Below, in pieces: positions 36,797-47,631 of a stretch of 64,000 nucleotides of DNA. Both the position numbers and the translations under genes were made by a program. Origin of the DNA: Hirsutella rhossiliensis (Eukaryota > Ascomycota > Sordariomycetes > Hypocreales > Ophiocordycipitaceae). Under the pieces are notes generated by a model, which saw nothing but the letters and a program-made list of their open reading frames with translations, made no database searches and had not been told where the DNA came from. Location of the stretch: positions 7,006,001-7,070,000 of the forward strand of contig NW_025408669.1 of assembly GCF_020360975.1 (NCBI RefSeq), read 5' to 3'. How positions within the stretch are numbered: the first letter of the stretch is position 1; every line of letters begins with the position of its first letter.

Positions 36797-38469
36797 ATGT
36801 CGCTGAGCGCCGCGCCGTTGTCGGCCCCCGACGCCGTTGTGGCTGTCGCCCCGTCCGCCGGGCTCGGTCGCCCGACGACTCCCGTTCCGGGCCCCGAGCG
36901 CAGCGGCATCGTCGTCTTCTCCGGTGGCAGCGCTGCAAACAGCCTGGTCGACGTCTTTGAGCGCGTTCGCGAAGCCAACCGCGCGACGCTCAGCTACGTC
37001 ATGCCCATCTCGGACAATGGCGGCAGCACCAGCGAGATTATTCGCGTCTTCGGCGGTCCCGGTATGTGATCCTCTTCGCCGGGTCGTCTCTCCTCCAATG
37101 GCTCGAGAATAGCAGAATGCATCAGCGGCTCCTCTCCAGTCATGCGGTCATATACTACATCTACATCTATGCTTCTTGATCTATCGCTGACGAGCACCAT
37201 GTCACGTCTCCCCAAGGCATTGGCGATGTGCGGTCCCGCCTTGTGCGCCTCATCCCGGACAACGGCCATGCTGAAACGGCGGGCATCAAGCACTTCTTCA
37301 ACCACCGCCTCCCTCGCGCCCACGACGAAGCCCGGGCCGAGTGGTTCGACATCCTCGAGGCTCGACATCCGCTTTGGACTGACATCTCATCACCCAAGAG
37401 GGAGCTCATCCGCGCCCACCTCAACAGCTTCAACCTCGAGGTCGTCAAGCGCATGCGGCCCAGCAGCCGCTTCGACTTTTCCCGCTCCAGCATCGGCAAC
37501 CTCTTTCTCACCGGCGCAAGGCTCTTTACCGGCAGCTTTGAGGCCGCCATCTACCTCTTGAGCTCCATCTGCGCCGTCCCCGAGCGTGTAGCCGTCCTGC
37601 CGGCTCTCAACACCAACTTTGCCCACCACATCGCCGCCGGCCTGCAGGACGGGTCCGTCATCACCGGCCAAAACGACATTTCCCATCCTAGCGCCCCCAC
37701 GGCAGCGGCTGTCCCCGGCGCTGGCACCGTCGCTGTCGGCGGCGGGGCCGAAACCTCGGGCCTCAACACTCCCGGTGTGGCCCCTGTCGGCCATGGCACA
37801 GAGGACCACGACCGGATCGAGGATGCCAACCTGCCAGGCTCGCTGCCGGCGCTTCGACGGCCCGCCATCGAGTTCTGCAAAGAGCAAGAGGAGGACCTGC
37901 CCACGCGCATCGACAGGATCTGGTACATCAACCCGTACGGCCAGGAGATCCGCATCCCGGCAAACCCCCGCGTGCTCGACGCCATACACGGCGCCGACAC
38001 CGTCGTCTACAGCATCGGCTCCCTCTTCACCTCCTTGATCCCCAACCTCGTCCTCAAGGGCGTCGGTGAAGCCATCGCTAGCCCGTCCATCCGCAATCGG
38101 GTCCTCATTCTCAACGGCACCACGGATCGCGAGACGGGCCCTATGAGCGATCCCTTTACAGCGCTCGACTTTGTCGCCTCGGTTGCAAATGCCTGCGCCG
38201 ACTCAAGGGGCCTCTCTCGGCCTGCCGAGGACCAGTTCTCAACATACGTAACCCATGTCCTTTACATCGAAGGCCCTACCGCGCCCAAGGTAAACCGCCA
38301 GCGCTTTGCACAGCTCGGTATCGACACGACGCGGCTCTACGGTCCGAAGGACGAGATGTGCAAGGGAGGTCGGTATGACGCGAAGGCTCTCGCACAGGCG
38401 CTCGAGTCCATCGTCGGCCGCAAAGACGTGCGACACGACCGGAGTCGCCGCAACACCTTGGTTGGCTGA
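36797..38469 (+). CDS. CofD/UPF0052 family protein (YvcK- and YNL011C-like)
   Basis: Exons 36797-37061 and 37217-38469 encode 505 residues. The N terminus shows the glycine-rich loop FSGGSAANSL at 41-50 and the family hallmark SDNGGSTSEIIRVFGGPG at 72-89, joined across a 155-nt phase-1 intron to GIGDVRSRLVRLIPD. Later come the conserved SIGNLFLTGARL stretch, LPALNTN, and a second half with VVYSIGSLFTSLIPNLVL and ILNGTTDRETG. The family shares the fold of 2-phospho-lactate transferase and of the bacterial YvcK gluconeogenesis factor; the fungal member (yeast YNL011C) has no proven reaction. A Gly/Ala/Thr-rich insertion lies near 295-335 of the protein. Cytosolic, no membrane segment. Confidence 0.88.
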
Positions 38470-38844
38470 GACGCGACTGGAAAGAATTGCACGTTTTTCG
38501 GCAGTGGAGTGCCAAAATGAACGTTGTCGATATGGGTATGCCAGTGTAGGTGAGACCGATGGGAGAGCTCAAGTGGCGCGACATCATTGCACAGCATAGG
38601 CGGACGAGAAATGGGAAGTCGGGCGCTAGGATGAAATGGTTAGAGATCTAGCTGGACATGATGCCTGGGGCCGTAATATCCTCGTGCCGAATACAGCCTC
38701 GCGCGGCAACGGGTTACTGTATCCGAAGCAGATGTTTGTCCTGGCGTGCGTTCTGTTGCCCGGCGCCCGCCCCGATCCGTCTCCATCCCGTCGCAGCGGC
38801 ATTTCCCCCTTTCACTCCCTCCAAGCCTTCCCCCCGAACGGCGC
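38470..38844. other. Convergent intergenic region
   Basis: About 375 nt of 3' flanks between the CofD-like gene and the small membrane protein gene. Nothing else is visible. Confidence 0.5.
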
Positions 38845-39111
38845 TCAGTCGGCAAACATGAGGTACAGCATGACGACCGGCCAGGCTGTCGACAGCAGGA
38901 CGGCGCCGAGAACAGAGGCTGTTCCCACTTGATTCTTGTCCGTCGGGCCCTTCCACCGATCGACGAGAAGGCAGGTGCTGAAGATCATGGCGCATGTATA
39001 CAAGACGAGGGCCCAGATGATGCCGAGGAGGATATCCGCGAACGTGTCCGGGGCGTTGAGGACGACCTTCGAGGTGTCGGGGACAAAGGTGGAAGAGAGG
39101 TTGGCACCCAT
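38845..39111 (-). CDS. Small two-helix membrane protein
   Basis: A single-exon 88-residue protein. It has a short polar N terminus (MGANLSSTFVP), a first transmembrane helix around 27-48 (ILLGIIWALVLYTCAMIF), a polar loop DRWKGPTDKNQVG and a second helix around 65-86 ending LYLMFAD. The balance of charges suggests a hairpin with both ends on the same side. I do not recognise the family; size and layout resemble accessory subunits of ER or mitochondrial membrane complexes, but that is only a comparison. It is the sole open frame here with clear protein character. Confidence 0.6.
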   Translation of the reverse strand: MGANLSSTFVPDTSKVVLNAPDTFADILLGIIWALVLYTCAMIFSTCLLVDRWKGPTDKNQVGTASVLGAVLLSTAWPVVMLYLMFAD

Positions 39112-41139
39112 GGTGGGCAGTGGTTGGGCAAACGGCCGGCGTTGAACGAGGGTGTCTGCAACCTAATGCATCCAGGATTTTTTCGTCGATTTCGGGTGAG
39201 AGAAAGCGAGGGGACAGCAGAGGTGTGGCCGTGGAGACGAGATATTGCCCAGCAATATCTCACTTCTCTCCCTCTTGCTGCACAAGAAGGAACCGAGTCC
39301 AAGTTGCTAATGAACGTATATGCGGCGGCGAATATTAAAGCTGTAAAAACATGGATGATGATGCTAGAAAGACGAAGAGATACACACCAAAGAAGAGCAA
39401 AGAAAAGGGAGAGCGGGGGCCAGGGGAACGAGAGAAGGAGGACACAGAGGGAGGAAATTCCGGCTCAACATATATCAATCACAAACCCCGTCTTCCTCGC
39501 TCGATCGGGAGCAATTCGGCAACAACCGAAACCGGCGCGGGGCTCTTTTGTGACCCATCCAGCGATGAGGGAGTTTTCGAACGCCTCTCGGCGGATCGTC
39601 TCATAAAGTCAGCTAGATCCTGACACGCCCCCCGTTTCGGGTCTCGTCCGGCGTCAGCAGCAGAATGAGAGCTAGGACCCAAGGCGTAACGTAACGCCTT
39701 GAGTTGGCACTGGTAGGGAGAAAAGAGCCAGAGCGCTACACTATCAATCATCTGACGAAATCGACGCGTGGCTCGGACCTTGTCGTCGTCATCAGAGCAA
39801 GTGGATAAGAAAGGGTGCCCGCTAGACACTCTCACACATGTAAATACTCGAGCACAAGAGGCTTGGGATTCGAGTAGAAATGAAGCCAAAGCCGAGTTAC
39901 TTTGTTTCTGCCCATCGCGGTCTCTCTGGCCACTCTCCCTCCTGCTAATATTTTCCCCTTCTCTTCTCCATAAAGGAGGGTTAAGGGGCGAAATGAGGGC
40001 GATCATACCAGCGGCAAGTCAGCCACGGCGACTACGGAAGCCATGCCTCATCGACAGGCGCCGGAGCAAGCCGTTTCACCCTCCTCATGACTCTCCGCTC
40101 GACACAACACGAGGCAGTTTTCTGGCTACTCGGCAGCCACGGAATCGACTTCACCTTTGATCTTTTTTTGTTCAACGTCCCTATTGCGCCAAATCGACGC
40201 GTTCATGTTTAATGCCGCCTACCACGACTTCAGCCCAAGCCATTCACTTCTTTAACGAATCGCACGAATGAACAGAAACGAGACTAAAGAGAAAAGGCGA
40301 GACGGGCAGAGTGTCTTGGACAGTAATCCACATTTGGGCCAACAGAGCCCACGAGTTGGTGCACGCCACGACTGCCATCCGGTTCGACTGCACTTCACGC
40401 CCCTCCGTGGGCCGTCGGTGATTTTTTCAAAACGTCGGGTCGCAGACCCACGTCGTGGCAGAAAGGCCTGCGGTGAGGCCTTCCAAGAATCGACGTACAC
40501 TTTGTGACGCTCCCTCTGATGGTGAATCTTGGGAAGAAGCGCCGAATCAATCGCAACGGGGTGTTCGACAACACTCGCCCGAGTCCAAAGCCCGCAGAGC
40601 GCCGTCAGTTACCATAGCCAGTGACCCAAGGCGGGACGATGCCACCCTCTCTATAGCTGGCAACGCCAGCGAATCAGACAGGGTAATAAGACTCGAGCCC
40701 TTTTGCTCCTTTGAGTTAAGGTTTGAACGACACGGCGACCATTTCGTAGTCCGGGTCCTTGGCCCTGACCTTCTACGGCCGGCGCGATGCGGTTCACCGG
40801 AACAACCTGAAGCCTCGACGGACGCTGGTGTCGACACAGACGCATCTGATCTCAGGATGACGGCAGCTGTGTGAACTCGTGGCCTGGTGTTTAATTGAGT
40901 GCCGCCGGTGGTATCTCCAGTGCGCCTTTTGGGACGAATCGGACTTCAAAAGAACTATTCAACGTTCTTTGTCCAGAATGTGATAAGACTCAATTCGCTG
41001 CTGGTTTGAGTGGCCTGTGGCCCGCTCACGGGGCATTTAATCACCAAGCGGCAGCTTATTGAGCTGGAGAAACAATCCCAGTGATTTGACTTTGCCCTTG
41101 GGGCTAGCCTCCTTTTAGTTGAAGGGTGTCAGTGACCCC
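39112..41139. other. Gene-free region
   Basis: About 2 kb. Several forward and reverse frames of 80-175 codons occur (for example 39479-40006 minus and 40455-40874 plus) but without domains or splice support. The left part is the promoter of the small membrane protein gene. Confidence 0.4.
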
Positions 41140-41990
41140 TGTGGACTAAATGACTCCCAGAGGCAGTATAGAAATATCCCTTTCTTCCCCCCGAACAGAT
41201 GAGGAACCGGAGGCGACGCTCCACCGAGACGGTGATGGCGCTGCTTGTGGAGACGTTCAGGGCTTCCTGGACGAGGAAGGGCATCGCTTCCCTCCTCCAG
41301 CTGGACATCAAGGGTAATCGTACTCGGCTTCGCCGACGATACTACTATTATCGCCGTAGCCCGGGACTCTAAGCAGACCTGCCGCATCCTCGAGACCGCC
41401 TGACGCATCTGCCAGCGCTGGGCGACCGACTTTGGCCTCCAGTTTGAACCGGCCAAGAGCGAGCTAACCCACTTCACAAGAGCCCATCACGCCGTTATAA
41501 ACCCCATAAGGCTCGGTGAAAAGACGGTCGCCCCCTGCCAACACGCCAGGTTGTTGGGCGTTTGTGTCAACAGGAAGTTGACGTGGAAGGACCACTAAAG
41601 AGAGCTACTCGCTCAGGTCCGCCTCCAGCAGACCGCCCTAACTGGTATGGCGACGTCGACCTATGGGGTCTCCCTTGCCTAGGCGCGGACGGTCTCTTCG
41701 GCAGTAACTCGCTCGGTTATCGCCTACGGATCATTGACGACACATGAGGTAACCCCGGCCGGCTGGTCTCGCGAAGCGGTTCTGGACGGTGCAGGCCGGA
41801 TGCCTCCGAGCGGCAGCCGGAGCGTATCGGGCGACTCCCGTCCATCCGCTCGAATCGGTGACAGTAATATTTATACTTCGACGAGCGTGTTGCCCACTTT
41901 ATTGGAACTCGCAAGCTCGCACCAATCAAAGTTGGCCACCGTACACACTCCTGCTGGCCTCATTTTTGGTGTTAGGCAGCTCTAGGGTTT
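41140..41990 (+). mobile_element. Broken non-LTR (Tad/LINE-like) retrotransposon remnant
   Basis: The forward strand carries pieces of a LINE reverse transcriptase. The fingers segment reads QMRNRRRRSTETVMALLVE and ends SLLQLDIKG; this is followed at once, after a frame change, by the palm core GFADDTTIIAVARDS with the FADD catalytic motif. Roughly 120-150 codons that normally separate these parts are missing. Next come RWATDFGLQFEPAKSEL, LLGVCVNRKLTWKDH, and a C-terminal piece with VIAYGS and QAGCLRAAAGAYRATPVHPLE. Several in-frame stops and frameshifts make it dead. No endonuclease domain or poly(A) end was seen, so the copy is also truncated at both sides. Confidence 0.85.
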
Positions 41991-42373
41991 CGAATTAGGC
42001 TCGGGGGCAGGAAGGATGGCTGATGCCCGAGGGGAAAACCCCTCTTGTCGCCCGAGCGGGGTTGAGGCGATTAGTACCCGCCCAACTGACGTTTGGATGT
42101 CGCAACGTCCCTTAATCGAAAGTACTTAGGGTAGTTGGTCACATTATAACTGATATATTGCAAAAAGGTAGGATTCTTGGTGTAATAAGAGGTGGTCGAA
42201 AGTTGGGAAGGGGGGGCAGGGGGACGCGTGACTTGCGGCACCCAAAGGGACTTACTGCACTTCAAGGGGATGGTCAGGCCGCCTCGTGCATTCTTTTTCT
42301 TGCCCTTCCCTGTCGCCCTCTTCACCTTTCTCGTCCCGCCATTTGTCCTCGACAATCAGTATAGCGTGACAGC
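41991..42373. other. Flank of the retrotransposon remnant
   Basis: About 380 nt with no gene; the right part is C/T-rich and may serve as promoter of the next small gene. Confidence 0.4.
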
Positions 42374-42836
42374 ATGGACAAGCCTCGTTCCCTATTCCTT
42401 CCTGACGGTGTCGAAGACGACAATGAAAGGCTGTTGGAGTTCGTAACGAAAGAAGTTGGCTGCCCTGCTCGAGATGCCCCCCTCGGACCCCTCCCCTCTC
42501 TCCTTCTAGCTTATTGACCTGTTATCTCCCAAGTTCGGCAATAGCTTCTCAATCTCGCACAGCGACGTCCATAACTTCGAACCCATTACGGGCCGCATCT
42601 TTGAGTCGCATCCGGCCGACCGTATTGTGGTCTTTAGACCTCGAAAGGGAACGCCGAAGTTCGGGTGCATACGAGTGCTGGAAAGAGAAATAACGGACCA
42701 AGACAAGACCGCGAGAAGGAAGAAAGGTCCCGTATGGGAAGAGAAAAGAGGCGGGGGCTCTTGCGTTGGGCTGATACCCGCCGAATGCCGCTTTGAAGCT
42801 ATGCTCGTCGACATTAAATTTATTGCGAAACGCTAG
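42374..42836 (+). CDS. Hypothetical protein overlapping the neighbour antisense
   Basis: Exons 42374-42442 and 42510-42836 would encode 131 residues. The 67-nt intron (GTAACG donor, CTTCTAG acceptor, phase 0) joins DDNERLLEF to LIDLLSPKFGNSFS. The second exon reads smoothly as protein (HNFEPITGRIFESH, IVVFRPRKGTPKFG, CIRVLEREITDQ) and ends FIAKR. No family is recognised and the donor is not the best consensus. The last 17 nt overlap the 3' end of the convergent DUF7580-like gene. The reverse strand in this stretch is also partly open, so the call is tentative; it could equally be the remains of a longer gene. Confidence 0.35.
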
Positions 42837-43985
42837 CAAACAAGCCTCCATCATGAGACCATGATAGCTCCAACGCAGCCTCGGACGTGTATTGAAGTGC
42901 AGCCACCCGCGATACGCTAAAGAAAACAAACGCTGGAAGCTCGTCAATGGGGACACCCAATGCGATGGGTGGGAACCCCTCACCCCCGACTGAACGAAGC
43001 CTCAGCAGATCCATCAACCTCTCATCCGGCACATCATAACGCAGCTGCACTAGGAATGCTTAAAATGACAGTTGTTAGCAGGCCGGCTGGGCTTAGAATG
43101 TTCCGAGCTGGTATGGAAGCCAGTCAACCTACAGTCCCCGAAGCATAGGTCCGGTGCAGCCTGGGCGTTTCGACACTCAGGCACAAGGCTTTCTCTGTTG
43201 TAAATTTCCGGACGCGGCGATGGATCCTCGGCGTCGCCATCCGTGTCGAGCCTTCGCTTTTTGGGCTGATGCTGATTGCGCGGGCTGCGCGCGAGTTCCT
43301 CGACCTCTATATAGCTCAGCAACATTTTCCATCGTCACTTAGATCGACATGGCGGCTCACCTTCAACGAAACGGCCATATGGCGCGATGTTACAGAAGGG
43401 CTCCTCCCTTTCCAGTTCACGGATCGTGTCCCGCACATTTACCGCTATGTCTGCCACAGGCTCGCCGCCAGCACCCGCATCTACCATCTGCCTCGCAACA
43501 TCATTAAAGACAAGTTGGTCCATCTCCTCCCACGAACTAGGCGGTAAGGATACAGCCCACGCCAAGATGGGGCCTGCACCTAAGCTGCGGAGTACCCGGC
43601 CCTTTTCTGTCTTCCTTGCCTTTCGCGCCTTGAGTGAAGGCGAATCAACGGCCGAGGCCGAGTGTCCTTGGAAGATGGCGACCAGGTTTCTCTTTAGGAT
43701 CGACCCTTTTATCTGGCCCTGTGCTGCAGCGCGGATATTTGACTGTGCCCTCGACATGTGCCCGTCAGATTTTTGAAAAATTCCTAGCTTCCACCCTGAC
43801 GCGCAAGCGGTGAGCTTCTCGCGAAGAGATTGCGCATGTTCAAGTATCCTAGCCGCCAGCTCGTGAAGTTGAGTAACCTCTTGGCCGGAGGGGCGGAGTG
43901 TGGGATTCCGTAGCCTTGGCGAGATGGCTCCCATACTGGCGGCAATGGACCCCATGTCAGCCAGAATGTCCACGATGGTGGCCAT
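42820..43985 (-). CDS. Fungal protein with possible DUF7580-like C terminus
   Basis: Exons 43985-43361, 43306-43133 and 43049-42820 encode 342 residues. Introns are 54 and 83 nt; the second has a perfect CTAAC branch and a CTAG acceptor. The N-terminal part (1-208) is helical, beginning MATIVDILADMGSIAASMG and with a LHELAARILEHAQSLREKL helix, which resembles the helical N domains placed before DUF7580 in fungal proteins. A polar middle with PKKRRLD could be a nuclear signal. The end, RLMDLLRLRSV to SVSRVAALQYTSEAALELSWSHDGGLF, resembles the DUF7580 block in which a helix for chain elongation is followed by a W(R/S)xDD strand. The protein stops soon after, so it is shorter than full DUF7580 proteins. 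Function unknown; relatives appear in fungal incompatibility and death-related gene sets. Confidence 0.55.
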
Positions 43986-44588
43986 GGTGTGACGACAGAT
44001 CAGGGATTGGTGGACGAAGTAAAGCGAGCAATTTTTCCTGTCGGAGTGTGTTGCCTGACTTATTGACAGCGTTAGCTCGCCGCGAAGTATGGTGCTCTAG
44101 AGCGACTCCGGATGGCCACAACAATTCTTAAGAAAAAATGTGAGGGACAAGAGATGCGCGAGAAGGGCCTGCTCCAAGTTCGACGACTGACTGTGCTGAG
44201 TGTCTGGTTCGAATTTGGGCGTTCGGGGGTAAATACACCAATGTTGCCCCCCCTTCCATGTGCTCTCCACGGAGAAAGAGGCCGAGGTCACCTTGCAAGA
44301 TGCAAGGTGCTGCTCCTCGTCATCTCTCCACCTTTTCCAATTTAGCTGCCACGGCACTGCATGACCCAAGTTCGATGACAGGGGCTACATCGGCAGCCTG
44401 TCCACAGTTTTGACGCACAAATCCCTCCATAGGGCGCACACGAGCCAGATGTCTGCAGTAAACGACTGCCCTGTAATAAGAGGTTTGGGAGAGGGAAGTA
44501 AGAGGATACTGTAAACTCCTCGACACAAATTAACGCAATTCACCAGACTGATTTTGGAACGAGATGAAGTTCGCCCTACATATAAATG
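43986..44588. other. Intergenic region between two minus-strand genes
   Basis: About 600 nt containing the promoter of the DUF7580-like gene and the 3' flank of the FTA2-like gene. No gene seen. Confidence 0.45.
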
Positions 44589-45526
44589 TCACTCTATCAA
44601 GATCATGTCTGCCGTTCTCGGCCCGTAGAGCTGCTTCTTCCACCCATAGCCGCCAGCGTGAACCATATCTGCGAGGTCTACCAACACTCCGCTTTTCCAG
44701 TTCTTGATAGACGGCGAGAGGGTATGGCTAAAACCAGCGAGCCAAAAGAAGCGGTCTACTTCCTCGACGACTGCCTCATCGTTCCTGCCCTCCTCGATAA
44801 ACTCGTAAACGAGGGCAATATACTCCTTATCGAACGACATAGACCTCTGGATCTTGGAGATGGTAAAAGACGGCGCCTTCAACTCCAAGGGGAGAGCGTG
44901 GAACACGTCGCCGCTGAGTCTCAGCCAGCCGAAACACTTTCTCATTCGTGGCATCGACGTAACCGATACTGTCATAAAGCTCCTTCTGGAAGACCGCGTC
45001 AAGCGACCCTCGTCGGAGAAGGCGTAGAGGTTATCCAGCGCCTCGCTCTGTGTTCGAGGATCCGCGTAGACTTGGATGGGTTTGGACTCTGCGGCGGCCT
45101 GCGCAATCGCCACCTCCATCATCTGGAAGAGGGAAGCATTTTGGCACTCTCGCTGAGCGGCGTAGTAGTGATAGAAGTCGGGCGGATCTGTGTCCCAGAA
45201 CTAGGAAAAGTGAGTCAGCCCCAGAAAAATCCGCACCATGTCGTGGCAGCACTCACTACTTTCAGGGCAAAGGGGCCCATCTCTCCGAACCGGACCTTCC
45301 AAACATATCCATCGAGTCCGCCGCCGAGCTTATCTTCCCAAGCGATAGTGCTCGGTTCAAAGGCGCACTGACGGAGGCACGGTAGCTCGAAATCTTTCAG
45401 GGTACAGTAAAGAGGACCGCCCATGAGGCTGTCGTCGAGGAACGGCACCTGCATCGCTGCCTGCCAGGCGGGATCTGGCCTCGGCCCTAACTGTTGTGCC
45501 CTACGAAGTCTCGATGCGCGATTCAT
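44589..45526 (-). CDS. FTA2-like protein kinase-fold protein, probable pseudokinase
   Basis: Exons 45526-45257 and 45200-44589 encode 293 residues; the 56-nt intron splits the kinase-like N lobe right after ALKV. The layout follows the FTA2 (PF13095-type) kinase-like family expanded in filamentous fungi: a glycine loop KLGGGLDGYVWKVRF at about 67-80, the beta-3 lysine at Lys89 in FALKV, a helix AAQRECQNASLF, a hinge-like ALVYEFIEEG at 219-228, and LVDLADM at 263-269 in the place of the DFG motif. The usual HRD catalytic loop is replaced by FSHTLSPSIKNW, with no aspartate, so catalysis is doubtful. The name comes from a kinetochore subunit but most members have no proven centromere role. Confidence 0.6.
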
Positions 45527-46221
45527 GGTAGTTGGCGTCGCAGGTGGAATATCGAGGAAGGAGCGTCAATGGTATATGAGACAAGGCAGGTGGTTATTGG
45601 AGAGCGCTTAGGTGCCGGCGTGGGAGAAAGGCAAATGCATATGCATTGCATGGAGATGTCTGACGCGTGATGGAGGAGCAAAAGCCTTGGGGTCCGGGGT
45701 CGGGGTGGGCTTGGTGGGGTGGAAGGGGGTCTAACCATACGGGTAGGGTCAAGGTACCTATTCGGTACTTTTCAGAATGAGGCAGACCATCACCCATCCA
45801 TCCCCCACTGCAGGTAGCCGTTGAGGTCAAAAAGTTGGAGGACTAGGGGCGGGTATGTTGGCCGTCCGAACTTGGACTGTGACTTGACATGATCCTGCAT
45901 GTTCCAACTTGGAGCTAGCTCATCTCTATTCTACTGCTCCCATCGAAAGGACGAGGAACGTCGAACTTCGGGATCACCCTGGCAGTTCCCTGTTTGTCCT
46001 AACTTGGACTCTCTACACTTTCGTAGCCTCGGCAGGAGATCGGAAAGATGTTGCTCACGAGGGGAGAGAAGGATGGGGACATATACTGGCCCGTTCTCTC
46101 GCTATGGAGGGTTCGCCGCTTGATGTTATCGCAACCGTCCAAGAATCGCAAAACTGACTTCTTATTCGCACTCAAACTTGCTTCTTCTTTTCCCATTCCT
46201 CTACGCCCTTCCTGAAAGACA
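45527..46221. other. Divergent intergenic region
   Basis: About 700 nt between the divergent FTA2-like gene and the nuclease-like gene. It must contain both promoters. No other feature seen. Confidence 0.5.
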
Positions 46222-47631
46222 ATGCCGACTCTGCTTCACGTGCTAACAAGGCCGAATGTTGATGTCGACAGCAGTCTCGTCCCCCCGGGGGGTAACACGA
46301 CAATCGACGCGGCCATCGTGCCCGAGAATTGGCGGCCCTGGCGCGGCTTCGACTACGTCACCCTAATGGGAATCTTCCGGCGGGACCTCGATAAGGAATA
46401 TCGGGGCTCAGCAAAACACGAGCCGTTACCAGAAGACCTTCACATTTCCAACGAGGAGACCATGGAGGACCTTCTACGGAGGTTTGAAACCCCTATAGTG
46501 AACTACTGTCTGAATGGGCGGGAGGGTGATCCGCACTTTGGTCGAGGAAGCCGATGTGGGAAAGCGTACAAGCCAGACTGGTCTGTAGTTTCGCCTCTTC
46601 GCCTGGACGAAAGTGACAATTTCATGAACGTCCTCCCCGGAGACACCAAGCTCCACACGAAATGGTGGCCTGCAATGAAGACGAATGGTGGCAATCGCTT
46701 CCTTGAGTGGCAAAAGGGTGTTTCCCAGGCCGTCACTTACATGGCTTATCACAGCTCCCGATACGGCTTCATTATCACGGACGGGTGCCTCGTCGCCCTC
46801 AGGCTCACTCGTAAGCCTACCTCGCCGGGCTTGGCTGCGGGGCGTTTCCCGCGAGCGACTGTTCGCCACGTCCGGTACTCGTCCGACCTTTCAATGGGGG
46901 GAAACGACTCGGGATACCAGGACACCAACCCGATGCACTGGGAGTACGAGGACCCGGAATACTATGTCGTCCCTTGGGGCGCGCACGGGTCGGGCAGGCT
47001 CACCATCAAGCTAACCCTCTGGTTCATGGCCATGATGGCCACGAATGGCGACAACTTCCTCGACTACTCGTACCCGGACCTCAATAGCTGGCGCCGCGGC
47101 GAGAAGGGCTACGTCCACAACACGTCGGGCGTCGAGAGTCTCAAGCTATCCAGGGGCGACCAGGCCCAGGAGCCCAATCCTGAACAAAAAGGATGGGAAT
47201 TGGAAGGTATATCCGGGGCTGGTGGGCTAAGCGGAGCCGGGGAAAAGGGCGAAGAAGCTTCTTGGGTCCGCCCAACTGGCGAGAGCGAGGAGGACTTACC
47301 CGTCTTCAGTCAGACAGGCGACGCTTCTGGCACTGGCTATCTTCCAGGAGACGCTAGCAACGATGAAGAGGAAGAAGAGAAAGCAGTTGAAGCAAACGAC
47401 GACGACGACGACGGTGGTGAGGAAGAGAAGGAAGAGGGGGGGGGTTCCTCTAGCCCCCAGAAGAAGTCCATAGAGGTCATTATCCAAAAGACGAAAGGCG
47501 GCAAGGGTTTCTACTTCCTGGACGCCAAGAAGCAAAAGAAGAAGACATCCAAGAAGGAGTGGGCACAGATCGAGGGCTGGTGGATGCTTTCGGGCAAGAG
47601 GCACGTCTACTTTACCAAGAAGTTTCCTTAA
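46222..47631 (+). CDS. PD-(D/E)XK nuclease-like protein with acidic C-terminal region
   Basis: A single exon of 469 residues. Residues 118-172 carry the full PD-(D/E)XK order: P118-D119 in AYKPDWSVV, then D141-T142-K143 in NVLPGDTKLHTKW, then Q169 and Y172 in the helix KGVSQAVTYM, followed by a strand RYGFIITDGCLVALRL. This set is seen in fungal proteins of the restriction-endonuclease-like fold. The C-terminal third is low-complexity and strongly acidic (runs of E and D near 370-405), then basic, ending in KKQKKKTSKKEW and HVYFTKKFP. It has no signal peptide. Nuclease activity is an inference from the motif; DNA repair, transposon-derived or defence roles all remain open. Confidence 0.6.
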   Translation: MPTLLHVLTRPNVDVDSSLVPPGGNTTIDAAIVPENWRPWRGFDYVTLMGIFRRDLDKEYRGSAKHEPLPEDLHISNEETMEDLLRRFETPIVNYCLNGREGDPHFGRGSRCGKAYKPDWSVVSPLRLDESDNFMNVLPGDTKLHTKWWPAMKTNGGNRFLEWQKGVSQAVTYMAYHSSRYGFIITDGCLVALRLTRKPTSPGLAAGRFPRATVRHVRYSSDLSMGGNDSGYQDTNPMHWEYEDPEYYVVPWGAHGSGRLTIKLTLWFMAMMATNGDNFLDYSYPDLNSWRRGEKGYVHNTSGVESLKLSRGDQAQEPNPEQKGWELEGISGAGGLSGAGEKGEEASWVRPTGESEEDLPVFSQTGDASGTGYLPGDASNDEEEEEKAVEANDDDDDGGEEEKEEGGGSSSPQKKSIEVIIQKTKGGKGFYFLDAKKQKKKTSKKEWAQIEGWWMLSGKRHVYFTKKFP

